Source: a virus. Taken from it: a stretch of 45,424 bases of DNA. The position numbers and the translations under genes were made by a program. Location: IMG/VR virus record IMGVR_UViG_3300037087_000053, positions 1 through 45,424 of that record. One strand, 5' to 3'. Under the pieces are notes generated by a model. It was not told where the DNA came from. It ran no database searches and worked only from the letters and a program-made list of their open reading frames with translations. This document shows positions 1-7,635 of the stretch, in pieces; the first letter of the stretch is position 1, and every line of letters begins with the position of its first letter.

Positions 1-127
1 TTGCTGCTTTTATACTTGACTTAGGTTCTTCTTGACCGTAAACCAAAATATTGTAACGGTTGAAGTATTGCTTTGCCAGTGTCGTGTACTTCGCTGCCTT
101 GTCGTTATAATTAACTACATCTGCCGA
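1..127. repeat. Exact 127-bp direct repeat of 42183-42309
   Basis: The first 127 bases are identical to 42183-42309; the first mismatch is at 128 (t) against 42310 (c). Similarity continues at a lower level to about 590, ending where the two connector genes stop being homologous. An exact match of this length right at a contig end is what a de Bruijn assembler with k=127 leaves at an unresolved repeat. It may therefore mark an assembly-graph junction as well as real paralogy. Confidence 0.95.
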
Positions 128-1030
128 TATGCTTGCATCCGTAGATTGAGCGTAAGCAGTGGCAAGTCTTTGACAAGCGTAAGCTGCTGCAAGCGTTGTG
201 ATCTGCGAGAAGTTCGCATTCGTATCTGGAAAGTTCTGTAATCCTACTTGTAGATATGGTTCGACGGTAAATGCAAGAACAAAGAAATCGGACGTTGAGG
301 GATTATTTTCGATTAGCCACAATTGCAGATTGCTACCGTCCTGTGCCGTACCGTCATCGTATATCTGCCAATCCTCGTCTATAAGTAGAGAAGGCGGTTC
401 TAATCCATAAGGATATTCAATACCGAATATTTGAGAGTAGCCATGCTTCCAAAGACCTGTAAGGATCGTGCTCAAGAGATACTTATTGCTTCCTGTCCCG
501 GTAATCTTCTTTGCTACCTTCAATGGAACATCTCTTCCCCAATCGGTAACAGCCTTTTTCAAAAGTAACGCAACATCAATTACCGATAATTTTGCAGCTT
601 CATCTTGGATTAACGATGCAATCTCATCAAGATATGCCTGATAGCCAGTGCTGACTTCAACATATTCTGGATTAGGGTAAAGCTCAACCGTTACCATCCA
701 CACGCCGGCACCAGTACCAAATATTCCGAGCGCTCCGTTGACAGTATCAGCAAGGAATGAGATCGTTCTTGTGATACCCGATTCTTGAGCAGGTATAACT
801 TGAATTGGATCTGCGTTGATGAATGCTACTGTTGCAACACCAACACCACGCCTGATCGCTCCCATAATCTCAAACACTGAACTATCACTTGAATCTACCG
901 CTTTAACGTTTACGTGAACCTGAAAACTATACACTGTATTATCACGTAAGACTATTCGAGTGCCACTGACTGTTAACAGTTCGTGTTGAGATGAATCGCT
1001 AATGGTTTGTATGATACTTTTTTGAATCAC
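1..1030 (-). CDS. Head-tail connector variant, 3'-truncated by window edge, fibre-type N-terminus
   Basis: An open frame of 343 codons runs from a GTG at 1030 off the left edge. The GTG overlaps the TAG of a 15-codon mini-ORF (1030-1077) that starts just after the upstream fibre gene. Residues from about 129 on (starting GYQAYLDEIASL) align without gaps to the connector encoded at 42076-43059, roughly four fifths identical by eye. The last 127 bases are exactly identical to 42183-42309. Residues 1-125 are unrelated to that paralogue. They resemble the beta-rich C-terminal domain of phage fibres (pattern RIVLRDNTVYSF...GAIRRG...WMVTVELYP). The connector role is inferred from the paralogue's position upstream of the gp10-like gene and from an adaptor-like C-terminus. 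The fibre-domain assignment is pattern recognition only. Confidence 0.75.
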   Translation of the reverse strand, partial: MIQKSIIQTISDSSQHELLTVSGTRIVLRDNTVYSFQVHVNVKAVDSSDSSVFEIMGAIRRGVGVATVAFINADPIQVIPAQESGITRTISFLADTVNGALGIFGTGAGVWMVTVELYPNPEYVEVSTGYQAYLDEIASLIQDEAAKLSVIDVALLLKKAVTDWGRDVPLKVAKKITGTGSNKYLLSTILTGLWKHGYSQIFGIEYPYGLEPPSLLIDEDWQIYDDGTAQDGSNLQLWLIENNPSTSDFFVLAFTVEPYLQVGLQNFPDTNANFSQITTLAAAYACQRLATAYAQSTDASISADVVNYNDKAAKYTTLAKQYFNRYNILVYGQEEPKSSIKAA

Positions 1031-1084
1031 TATTTCCCCACTATGAATTGATTGAATGATTGGGTAATAAATGACATCGCTTAA

Positions 1085-3061
1085 TTATTTTAATTTGGTT
1101 ATTGTCATCCAGCTTCCAATTATAACATCTACTTCACCTGCCGCGCCTGTGCTTTCTATTTGTAACTTAATCGTGCCTGCGGTGCTGCCTACAGTCAACG
1201 CTCCGTTCATTATGTAGTTTGTTGTTCCGCTGGTAGCCATGGAATACACCGTTGTTAAATTTTCCGCGATAGGCGATTCGCTACGGAGTACATCTCCAGC
1301 ACCTCCTACTTGTCTAGTTCCCCAGAAAGTAGCTCCTGATGGAATTACCACCTTAATATTTGCTGCATCGTCACCAGAGGAACTCCCTCCAAAAGCTATC
1401 GTTACACTGTAAGTAGTATTTGCACTTACGTTAAGAGACATATTCGTAACATCTACATAGGTCAGTGAGGTTGTAATAAATTCACTGGTTGTTTTTGTAT
1501 AATCGCCACCACCACCCGCCGTACCAGTTCCAATTGCTGTTCTAAAATCAGAGGCAGAAAGTGCGTCAACTGAATTGTTTGCGTTCATTCTTAAAAATGT
1601 AATCGCAGAAGGATTTGTGAGTTTAACTATATTCTGACCTACTGTTGAAGCGTCTGATATTGTAGAAATTGCTTGAGTATGCGAAGATGCAGCAGCACCA
1701 ACATCAGAATAAGTCAAATTTCTATCTGCTGATAAATCAATTGAACTTGTTATCTTTCGAGTCGAAGGAACGCCACCGAGTCCTGACAAAGTAATCGCCG
1801 CTGCCGCGCCCGAAGCGTCTGCACCAACTTCCGTATAAGTATAAGACGGTTTTGTTAACGCCTTTGCCCATGCATATACATCACTTGCTGGAAGTGTCGT
1901 TGGATATGCTGGCAGTCCATAATCGCTTGTGGATGATGGATGACTCCCTGAATACCAATAACCAACACCCGTCCATGGTGTGCCTGTTACATATCCCATG
2001 CCCGTCCAAGGTGTTCCGGTAACATACGATCTTCCTATAACCCACGCTTCTATCTTTGTCATCTGAATATTTGGAGTATCAATTATTGCCGTATTATCTA
2101 CCTTACTCAATAAATCTGTTTTAGTTGCCAGTTTTCCAGCGGACGTATCAGGAATTATCGCCACTGAATCAGTCATATCGTTTATAATTATATATCCAAG
2201 TTGTTTTAATTTTTTGAAAGCTAAATCAACTCCTATTTTTGTTTTGAACAATCCCACTCCAAGACCTGCAAGATTGCTTGCCGTGTTTGCTTCACCGCCT
2301 CCGCCACTTGTTGCATTTATAGTTACATCACCAAGCCCTGAACCTGGAGAGAGTGTAACATTTGAACCAGCTATAATCTTTTTAACTTTTGCTTCTGTGT
2401 GGGCAGTATCGTTTACGGTGACAGTAGTTACAAACTCGGAAGCATTGTGAGTGTAAATATCACCAGCGCCTGAAACAGGTAGATAAACTCCGTTATGCGA
2501 GTGATCTCCATACGCAGCGGTCGAATGAGATGTTCCGAACCCCGGAAACGAAACCGTTGCAATTAAAGCAAATAACTCAAGTGCATGATTTAACGTTACC
2601 GCATGACCAACTTTATTCGTATCTCTTCGAGCTTCATACCAATTCGAATCTGTTTTTGCGGCACTATTCAACCCTACTATCAAAGGTTGATAGCCGTTAA
2701 GAATCACATCTATTTGAGCACGCTTGTAATAATACTGCGTATCTATTCTCGCAAAATAATCTTCAAGAAGTTTATTTGTTCTATATTGCGATTCCATCAA
2801 AGCTATAGAGTCTGCATACTTCACATTCAGTTTGTTAAAAAGTTTCACATAGTTCTTTGAAGCAAACCCCGGATCAGAAGTCGAATCGCTTGAAGCGCTG
2901 CTACCGTTCAATCCTTTTACAACTAGGACCGCTTCATTCTTACCGTCAATTGAAGCGTAGATAGTATCACCTATAAAATACCAATAGACTGGATTCTTGA
3001 CTGGTGTCTGAGAAAACGCAAAAGAAGAAAACAACAATATGAGTGTTAATAATCGTTTCAT
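1085..3061 (-). CDS. Fibre-like virion protein with signal peptide (658 aa)
   Basis: Residues 1-18 (MKRLLTLILLFSSFAFSQ) look like a Sec signal peptide. The rest has the low-complexity, Gly/Ser/Thr/Asn-rich modular make-up of phage fibres: an AGSNVTLSPGSG motif, two YVTGTPWTG repeats, an SDVYAWAK...KPSYTYTEVGA module that recurs in the tail spike at 32227-34464, a GGGG linker, and a C-terminal beta domain ending in SWMTITKLK. It lies between the QEALN-repeat protein and a connector gene, directly downstream of the capsid genes, so a head fibre or decoration is as likely as a tail fibre. The corresponding place at the other end of the contig (43486-44997) holds an unrelated SGNH-hydrolase fibre. 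No enzymatic domain is recognised. Confidence 0.75.
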   Translation of the reverse strand: MKRLLTLILLFSSFAFSQTPVKNPVYWYFIGDTIYASIDGKNEAVLVVKGLNGSSASSDSTSDPGFASKNYVKLFNKLNVKYADSIALMESQYRTNKLLEDYFARIDTQYYYKRAQIDVILNGYQPLIVGLNSAAKTDSNWYEARRDTNKVGHAVTLNHALELFALIATVSFPGFGTSHSTAAYGDHSHNGVYLPVSGAGDIYTHNASEFVTTVTVNDTAHTEAKVKKIIAGSNVTLSPGSGLGDVTINATSGGGGEANTASNLAGLGVGLFKTKIGVDLAFKKLKQLGYIIINDMTDSVAIIPDTSAGKLATKTDLLSKVDNTAIIDTPNIQMTKIEAWVIGRSYVTGTPWTGMGYVTGTPWTGVGYWYSGSHPSSTSDYGLPAYPTTLPASDVYAWAKALTKPSYTYTEVGADASGAAAAITLSGLGGVPSTRKITSSIDLSADRNLTYSDVGAAASSHTQAISTISDASTVGQNIVKLTNPSAITFLRMNANNSVDALSASDFRTAIGTGTAGGGGDYTKTTSEFITTSLTYVDVTNMSLNVSANTTYSVTIAFGGSSSGDDAANIKVVIPSGATFWGTRQVGGAGDVLRSESPIAENLTTVYSMATSGTTNYIMNGALTVGSTAGTIKLQIESTGAAGEVDVIIGSWMTITKLK

Positions 3062-3066
3062 CTTCG

Positions 3067-3345
3067 TTAAGGAGTTTGTGCTTTTAAATTCAATGCTTCT
3101 TGAAGTGAATACCGATGTTTATTCATTTCACCTGCATATAAGCAAGCTGCTTCTTGATCTGTGTAAGTATGCAGATCGATTGCGCTCGCTAAAGAGTTCA
3201 ATGCTTCTTGAATTGAATAATGATGTTTATCTACGGTCTGACCTGCAAGAACATTTAGAGCTTCTTGCAAAGAGTAATGATGCTTATCGGATTGTAATGC
3301 TATAACATTGGCCGCTTCTTGTGCGGTGTAAAGATTCAAGTCCAT
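3067..3345 (-). CDS. QEALN-repeat protein (92 aa), possible fibre-base protein
   Basis: The protein consists of five tandem repeats of about 18 residues with the core Y-(S/T)-x-QEA-(L/A)-N-x-x-A-x-x (for example YSLQEALNVLAGQ). Similar repeats occur in many phage structural proteins, often just before fibre genes. A second copy, cut by the window edge, is at 45217-45424, and the two share 90 identical bases. Its stop at 3067 is five bases from the start of the fibre gene, so the two are probably co-translated. A role as a short oligomerising or attachment element for the fibre is inference. Confidence 0.7.
   Translation of the reverse strand: MDLNLYTAQEAANVIALQSDKHHYSLQEALNVLAGQTVDKHHYSIQEALNSLASAIDLHTYTDQEAACLYAGEMNKHRYSLQEALNLKAQTP
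3185..3274. repeat. Exact 90-bp direct repeat of 45335-45424
   Basis: Bases 3185-3274 are identical to the last 90 bases of the window; the nearest mismatch is 3184 (g) against 45334 (a). Lower similarity covers the rest of the two QEALN-repeat genes. Together with the 127-bp repeat at position 1 it brackets two alternative fibre cassettes of nearly equal length (about 3.06 and 3.03 kb). Confidence 0.95.
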
Positions 3346-3366
3346 TGTGTCATCTCTGAATTAAAT

Positions 3367-3402
3367 GAGCGGTAGGAGGAGTCGAGCCAAGAACTACCGC
3401 TC
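3367..3402 (-). terminator. Hairpin between the 158-aa gene and the QEALN-repeat gene
   Basis: Perfect 8-bp stem GAGCGGTA/TACCGCTC with a 20-nt loop, followed on the minus strand by an A/T-rich stretch (ATTTAATT) but no clean T-run. It could be a weak intrinsic terminator or an mRNA-processing or stability hairpin separating capsid mRNA from fibre mRNA. Confidence 0.4.
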
Positions 3403-3428
3403 TGGAGCAAGACGTACCGAGAGGCACG

Positions 3429-3905
3429 TTACCTTGTGTAATGAATCTCAATACGAGGTCGATACAGATGTCCATTCGTACTGACTTGAATCTTTAATTT
3501 GTAATAAGCTCCGATTACCAAGTGTCCTATTGCAGGAGTTGTCGGGCTTGCTGTAACCTCGATATTAGAAACACAAAGATGTAGCTGTGCAATTACTGTG
3601 CTTGCGATATTGGTTAATGGATAGAATCTATAAAGCACAATTGAGTCAACGCCTGTCGTAGCATGTGATGCTGAGATAGTCGTATCTACACCTGCTGCCG
3701 TTGCAACTAATCCAATAACGTTCATCGAGTAAGGCACATAAAAGATGCAGAGTGTATCGACCGATGCAGCTTTACATGTATCGATTTCAAATGTCTTTAC
3801 CATCACTGGCGTTGCAGCACTTATAGGAACTGTTTGCGCTTGCAATGGTTGTGTAACCGCAGAGAGCGCAAGAACGATGAGAATAAAACCAATTATCTTT
3901 TTCAT
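3429..3905 (-). CDS. Secreted-type small protein after capsid gene (158 aa), possible decoration protein
   Basis: Residues 1-24 (MKKIIGFILIVLAL...LQAQ) form a clear signal peptide. The remaining 134 residues are Thr/Val/Ile-rich and probably all beta-strand, with four Cys that could form disulfides outside the cytoplasm. The gene is the first after the major capsid gene, the usual place for a head decoration protein or head-fibre base. The signal peptide argues for export instead, unless it is retained in the virion protein. No family recognised. Confidence 0.6.
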   Translation of the reverse strand: MKKIIGFILIVLALSAVTQPLQAQTVPISAATPVMVKTFEIDTCKAASVDTLCIFYVPYSMNVIGLVATAAGVDTTISASHATTGVDSIVLYRFYPLTNIASTVIAQLHLCVSNIEVTASPTTPAIGHLVIGAYYKLKIQVSTNGHLYRPRIEIHYTR

Positions 3906-3938
3906 TGTATGTTACCTTTCAATTCGTGTTTATAAATA

Positions 3939-3964
3939 ATCTCCCCCGTTGAATTGAGGGAGAT
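3939..3964 (-). terminator. Terminator-like hairpin after the capsid gene
   Basis: Stem ATCTCCC/GGGAGAT (7 bp) with a 12-nt loop, followed on the minus strand by TATTTAT. It sits between the capsid stop at 3978 and the next start at 3905. The imperfect T-run suggests partial termination, which would lower downstream expression relative to capsid. Confidence 0.5.
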
Positions 3965-3977
3965 CGTCATTTGTCAA

Positions 3978-6179
3978 TTAAACAACAGACCCGTCGAAGA
4001 ATCGATAATCAGTGATACCACCACCATAAATATGTCGAATCTTATAAGTCGTTTTGTCATTCGTGAACCATGAACCGACATTAGGAATATCCGATACTAA
4101 CAGTTCAGGAACTTCTTGACCGTCTAAGAATCCGATTTCAATACCAACACCGCTATTACGTGAAGCAACAAGAGCCCAATCATTTGCATCTGTCCAGTAA
4201 TCAACACGGATTGGAGTGATACCAAGTTGCTGATAGAACTCAGGAACCATATTCGATTTACCGAACGCATTGGTTGTTAACTCGTAACCCGTCTTTTCCA
4301 GATCTGGAGGCACGAGCAAATAACCTGCAACAATACCGAGACGCTTGCTATTGTCGCCTTGAGCTTGTTTAAGCATCCTTAATCGCGCAGCAGTCAAATA
4401 GGTTGAGTCAAGCGCGCTTGCGCCTACGTTTGAATGACCTGCAACGTAAAGCACCGAACCATCATAAATTAGTCCAGTATAAGATGGTTTCACAAAATCA
4501 TAAACGAATTCATGCAATGTCTGTCCTGCAGCACGAGCCATGCGAGTAGGAATTTTCACAATTGCACCAACATCATCGTTTTTAATCATTTCAAGTGTAA
4601 CGTCTTCCGTTCCACCGCGTTTTGATGGGCTGTAGTTCATCGTCTCGTCAGTTGGAGAAGACAACCCAAGGTAGGGACCACCTTCTGCTACAGCAGGTAA
4701 ATTACCATACCCACCGTACCTAACCCTTGTTTGTGGACGGAAGTCTTTCGGTGAAGTAACATCCGTAAATACTCTCCATGTGTCGAGAGCCAGCATATTG
4801 TAATCTTTGACTAATTGCCGATTCAAAGTATTGGCAAGGATGTTTGCCCAGTCAGTCGTTTCGAGAGAAAAGAGCAACCGTTTCGATTCCTTCTTCAATC
4901 CGGTTACATTGACATCACCGGTCGCCATTATGTAAGCTTCTTTAATTGAACGAATCGGTGAAACATTCCCATTGCCTACTTTTGCAATTTTATTGTATTC
5001 ATCCGATCCGGCTTTCAAAGGTTTAATCGCGGAGCCATTGCAAGCAAACATAAGCTCAAGTCCAGCTTGAAGTTTGTCAATGCTTTCCGGCCCAGCGTGA
5101 ATATCCATACCATGATTATTAACTTCTGGATTCGTGAAGTGCGCTGCAATCTGCCGGAATGAATTGATCGTATCATTCAGTTCCGCAGCAGCGAATACCT
5201 TTCCTTCGTAAAGCTTTCGAACTTCCTTTTGAACTACATCGGGAAGTTTGCTCTCTGTGAGCGCCGATGAAAGCTGCGAAGCACAAGCTATCAAACGCAG
5301 TTGTTTGATTTCTGCTTGCTGTGCATCCAGCGCTGCTTTAATTGCCTTATCCTGTTGTGGAGGAGTAGGCGGCACTGGAGGAGTTGGTTCATCTTTATGC
5401 ACTGCCGCTTTCAGTTCATTAATTTTCGTATCAAGGGTTGAGCCAATTGTTTGTGCATCCCATCCTTCCGGTAGATGCAATCGATCCTGTGGCTTATCAG
5501 CCGCAAGTAAATGACTGTAAAGTTCGTTCTCATTCACTTTCAACCAATCGATATTCTTTGAAGCAAAGATAACCGGATAGGCAAGAGCGAAGAGCGCCAT
5601 TAATTTTAGTCGTAATTCCATGAGAGTATCTCCTTGTGATTGTGAATGTGATGCCACTAATCGATTAAATTTTCCACCCGCTGCACCTCTCGGAACTATA
5701 TCGACATCGCCACCTGCAAATCCTGTTACAATAGGAACCGTTTCATTCGCCTCCGATACAAACCTTGTTCCCTCTGAATAATAACCACCATCGATTGACA
5801 GTTGAAATACGTCAAGTTGATTCTCTGCTCTAAGAACAAGTAGGTTGTCTTTAAGCCATTGAGCGGACGGTAGAATATGAAACTCATATCGTAGTTCATC
5901 TCCTTGTACGTAACCGTTCTTCAAAAAGCCAACAACTTCCTTGATTCCTTTTTTGCTTGAATCGATCTTATGCCCGAAGAAATCTGCGTCCTCATTAACA
6001 TATACTCTTGCACCGTCAAAGACGTTCTGCGAAGATGTGAGCGCTTCCTTTGCTATGAACAAATGAGGTCTCGCAGGAGCGAAGCCAGCTTGAACAACCG
6101 TAACATCCCATATCGTTCCTTCTGAATTGCCGGCGGCAATAGAAGCGTTGAACTTAAATATGTTTTTCTTCTTGATCAT
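3978..6179 (-). CDS. Prohead protease-major capsid protein fusion (733 aa)
   Basis: Residues 1 to about 180 resemble the Mu-like prohead protease seen fused to capsid proteins, with FGHKID near residue 69, QLSIDGG near 130 and VDIVPRGAAGGKF near 160-172 as the protease-like landmarks. A linker and coiled helical region (about 190-350, including a Pro-rich PTPPVPPTPP stretch) plausibly acts as scaffold or delta domain. Residues about 370-733 look like a Mu-T-type major capsid protein, with TDWANILANTLNRQL and the C-terminal TTYKIRHIYGGG...DYRFFDG. The start overlaps the previous stop (TAATG), implying coupling. Known for the family: the protease cleaves itself and the scaffold during head maturation. 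Confidence 0.85.
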   Translation of the reverse strand: MIKKKNIFKFNASIAAGNSEGTIWDVTVVQAGFAPARPHLFIAKEALTSSQNVFDGARVYVNEDADFFGHKIDSSKKGIKEVVGFLKNGYVQGDELRYEFHILPSAQWLKDNLLVLRAENQLDVFQLSIDGGYYSEGTRFVSEANETVPIVTGFAGGDVDIVPRGAAGGKFNRLVASHSQSQGDTLMELRLKLMALFALAYPVIFASKNIDWLKVNENELYSHLLAADKPQDRLHLPEGWDAQTIGSTLDTKINELKAAVHKDEPTPPVPPTPPQQDKAIKAALDAQQAEIKQLRLIACASQLSSALTESKLPDVVQKEVRKLYEGKVFAAAELNDTINSFRQIAAHFTNPEVNNHGMDIHAGPESIDKLQAGLELMFACNGSAIKPLKAGSDEYNKIAKVGNGNVSPIRSIKEAYIMATGDVNVTGLKKESKRLLFSLETTDWANILANTLNRQLVKDYNMLALDTWRVFTDVTSPKDFRPQTRVRYGGYGNLPAVAEGGPYLGLSSPTDETMNYSPSKRGGTEDVTLEMIKNDDVGAIVKIPTRMARAAGQTLHEFVYDFVKPSYTGLIYDGSVLYVAGHSNVGASALDSTYLTAARLRMLKQAQGDNSKRLGIVAGYLLVPPDLEKTGYELTTNAFGKSNMVPEFYQQLGITPIRVDYWTDANDWALVASRNSGVGIEIGFLDGQEVPELLVSDIPNVGSWFTNDKTTYKIRHIYGGGITDYRFFDGSVV

Positions 6180-6502
6180 TACAACGTTACTTTCCGATAG
6201 CCATACTTACCTGCATCAACAACAAAGCGATTATCAGTTTGCTTAATAATTTTCAAATCAGATTCTTTCAATTCGTTCATTGCCTTTGTCGTACGTTCTA
6301 ATACTTTTGTTAGAGCGTCCTTATCTTTTTGAGTTTTGGCATTGTCGATTGCTTCTTTCAATGCGTTTAACTGTCCATTATTATCCAGAATATCTTGCTT
6401 GACTGCATCCAGTAAACCTTTCGGTAAGCCCTTACCGGATTCCCTGGGATCGAGTTTGGCGTTTGCTTTTTTTTCGGCATCGATTTCTTCTTGCGTTTTC
6501 AT
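6179..6502 (-). CDS. Small charged helical protein before capsid (107 aa)
   Basis: I choose the ATG at 6502 (MKTQEEIDAEKK) over upstream in-frame starts because the extra N-terminal residues lie in leader sequence and a purine-rich AGAGATGG precedes it. The protein is very rich in Lys, Asp, Glu and Ala and predicted helical, ending in a short Gly/Tyr-containing tail. It is the first gene after the promoter at 6727-6754 and is coupled to the protease-capsid fusion. A scaffolding-accessory or capsid-assembly role is inference; no family recognised. Confidence 0.65.
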   Translation of the reverse strand: MKTQEEIDAEKKANAKLDPRESGKGLPKGLLDAVKQDILDNNGQLNALKEAIDNAKTQKDKDALTKVLERTTKAMNELKESDLKIIKQTDNRFVVDAGKYGYRKVTL

Positions 6503-6649
6503 AACCATCTCTTTATGTGAATAAAAAAAATGGCGAAACGAATCAGAGCCACCACTCTGTTTCATCTCGCCTCAGTTACCGTCCGTTGGGATCAGAAGTT
6601 GTGCGTCGCTTTATCAGCGAACGATTAAAAACTTATTTCAATTAGACAT

Positions 6650-6682
6650 AAAAAAGCACTCAACAGTTGCGCCTGCGAGTGC
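6650..6682 (-). terminator. Rho-independent terminator or attenuator upstream of the capsid operon
   Basis: On the minus strand a GCACTC/GAGTGC stem with a 15-nt loop is followed immediately by six T. It ends the transcript coming through the membrane-protein gene at 6751-7635. It also lies downstream of the promoter at 6727-6754, so it could attenuate that promoter. Confidence 0.6.
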
Positions 6683-6684
6683 CT

Positions 6685-6756
6685 ACTTGACAAGTTCTAT
6701 GATGTTCCGGTTAATCATTGGGTATAAATATAATAATTTCTTAGAACTTGTCAAGT
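6685..6756. repeat. 15-bp perfect inverted repeat, operator-like pair
   Basis: ACTTGACAAGTTCTA at 6685-6699 is the exact reverse complement of 6742-6756, 42 bases apart. The outer 11 bases of each arm (ACTTGACAAGT) are themselves an odd palindrome, as expected for a dimeric repressor site. The distal arm contains the -35 box of the minus-strand promoter. Either two operators that can loop, or a long hairpin. Confidence 0.6.
6727..6754 (-). promoter_or_regulatory. Sigma70-like promoter for the capsid operon
   Basis: Minus strand: TTGACA (6754-6749), 16-nt spacer, TATATT (6732-6727). It reads toward the 107-aa gene and the protease-capsid fusion. Its -35 box lies inside the inverted repeat at 6742-6756, suggesting repression by a protein binding that repeat. 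Confidence 0.55.
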
Positions 6757-7635
6757 ATTATTTTTATAAATCTTTTGCAATCTGAATTCATAGATTAATA
6801 ATGGCACCAGAATCAAATAGACTCTCAGTTCATTGATCTGACCGAACACCATTAACGTTGCCCATATTAACCAGATCAATATACCTATTGCGTTACGCTT
6901 CACGAATAGCATTGTTCCTAAAACAATTGCAGGAGATAATCCTACGTAGAAAAAGCACTTAACATTCGTAACAAAAAGCTCCCATCCACCATGTAGATTG
7001 TGGAACTGATAATCGTTATCTAACCCAACCCAATGAACGCAAGAATAATCGAAGTTCTGTCGCAATCTATAAATTATCATTATTCCAAACATCACCATCA
7101 ATGACGCAAGGAAGATCTTCCATCCTCTTTCTTTCTTTTCAAAGAGGATTGAGAGTAGTAGATATGCAGGTATGTAAAATGCTGATTCCCTGTTAAACAA
7201 GAATACGCTGAAAAGGATAACGTAATAGATTAATCCTACTTTGTTTTTGATGAAAGTCAACAATATGACCATCATCAGAATGTCAAGCAAATCCCATCCC
7301 AGAAACCAATAGGGCACCCATCGCATCAAGAAGAATGCTCCCATTTGTGCGAATACTATCCAAATATTTTTATCATAGAGATAATATGTAACGATATTAA
7401 GTGCAATAAATCCAAAGACAAAAAATGGAACATATCCAATCGCATTGGCAATTATGCCGGCAAGATACCTATTCTGCCAAGCCCGCCACCAAGCATGTCC
7501 AGTTAATGGCTCAAAGATCGCTTTCATTTCACCATCCAGACCCGACACTTGACAATCTAATAACTGCAAGGCAAACATATAACCACCTACAATGCAAACA
7601 AATAAGGGAAGGAACTGGATTATCTTGTTCTTCAT
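6751..7635 (-). CDS. Polytopic membrane protein, GT-C/EpsG-like (294 aa)
   Basis: About nine hydrophobic segments span the length, with short charged loops. An early loop holds Asp and Glu (CQVSGLDGE) and a mid-protein NRESAFYIP motif recalls the membrane-embedded glycosyltransferase and O-antigen-polymerase-like families. The start overlaps the stop of the MuF gene by 4 bases (ATGA), so it is translated with the head genes. A membrane glycosyltransferase-like protein in the middle of a head operon is unexpected; surface-sugar modification of the host (superinfection exclusion or seroconversion) is the obvious guess. Assignment to GT-C is tentative. Confidence 0.6.
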   Translation of the reverse strand: MKNKIIQFLPLFVCIVGGYMFALQLLDCQVSGLDGEMKAIFEPLTGHAWWRAWQNRYLAGIIANAIGYVPFFVFGFIALNIVTYYLYDKNIWIVFAQMGAFFLMRWVPYWFLGWDLLDILMMVILLTFIKNKVGLIYYVILFSVFLFNRESAFYIPAYLLLSILFEKKERGWKIFLASLMVMFGIMIIYRLRQNFDYSCVHWVGLDNDYQFHNLHGGWELFVTNVKCFFYVGLSPAIVLGTMLFVKRNAIGILIWLIWATLMVFGQINELRVYLILVPLLIYEFRLQKIYKNNT

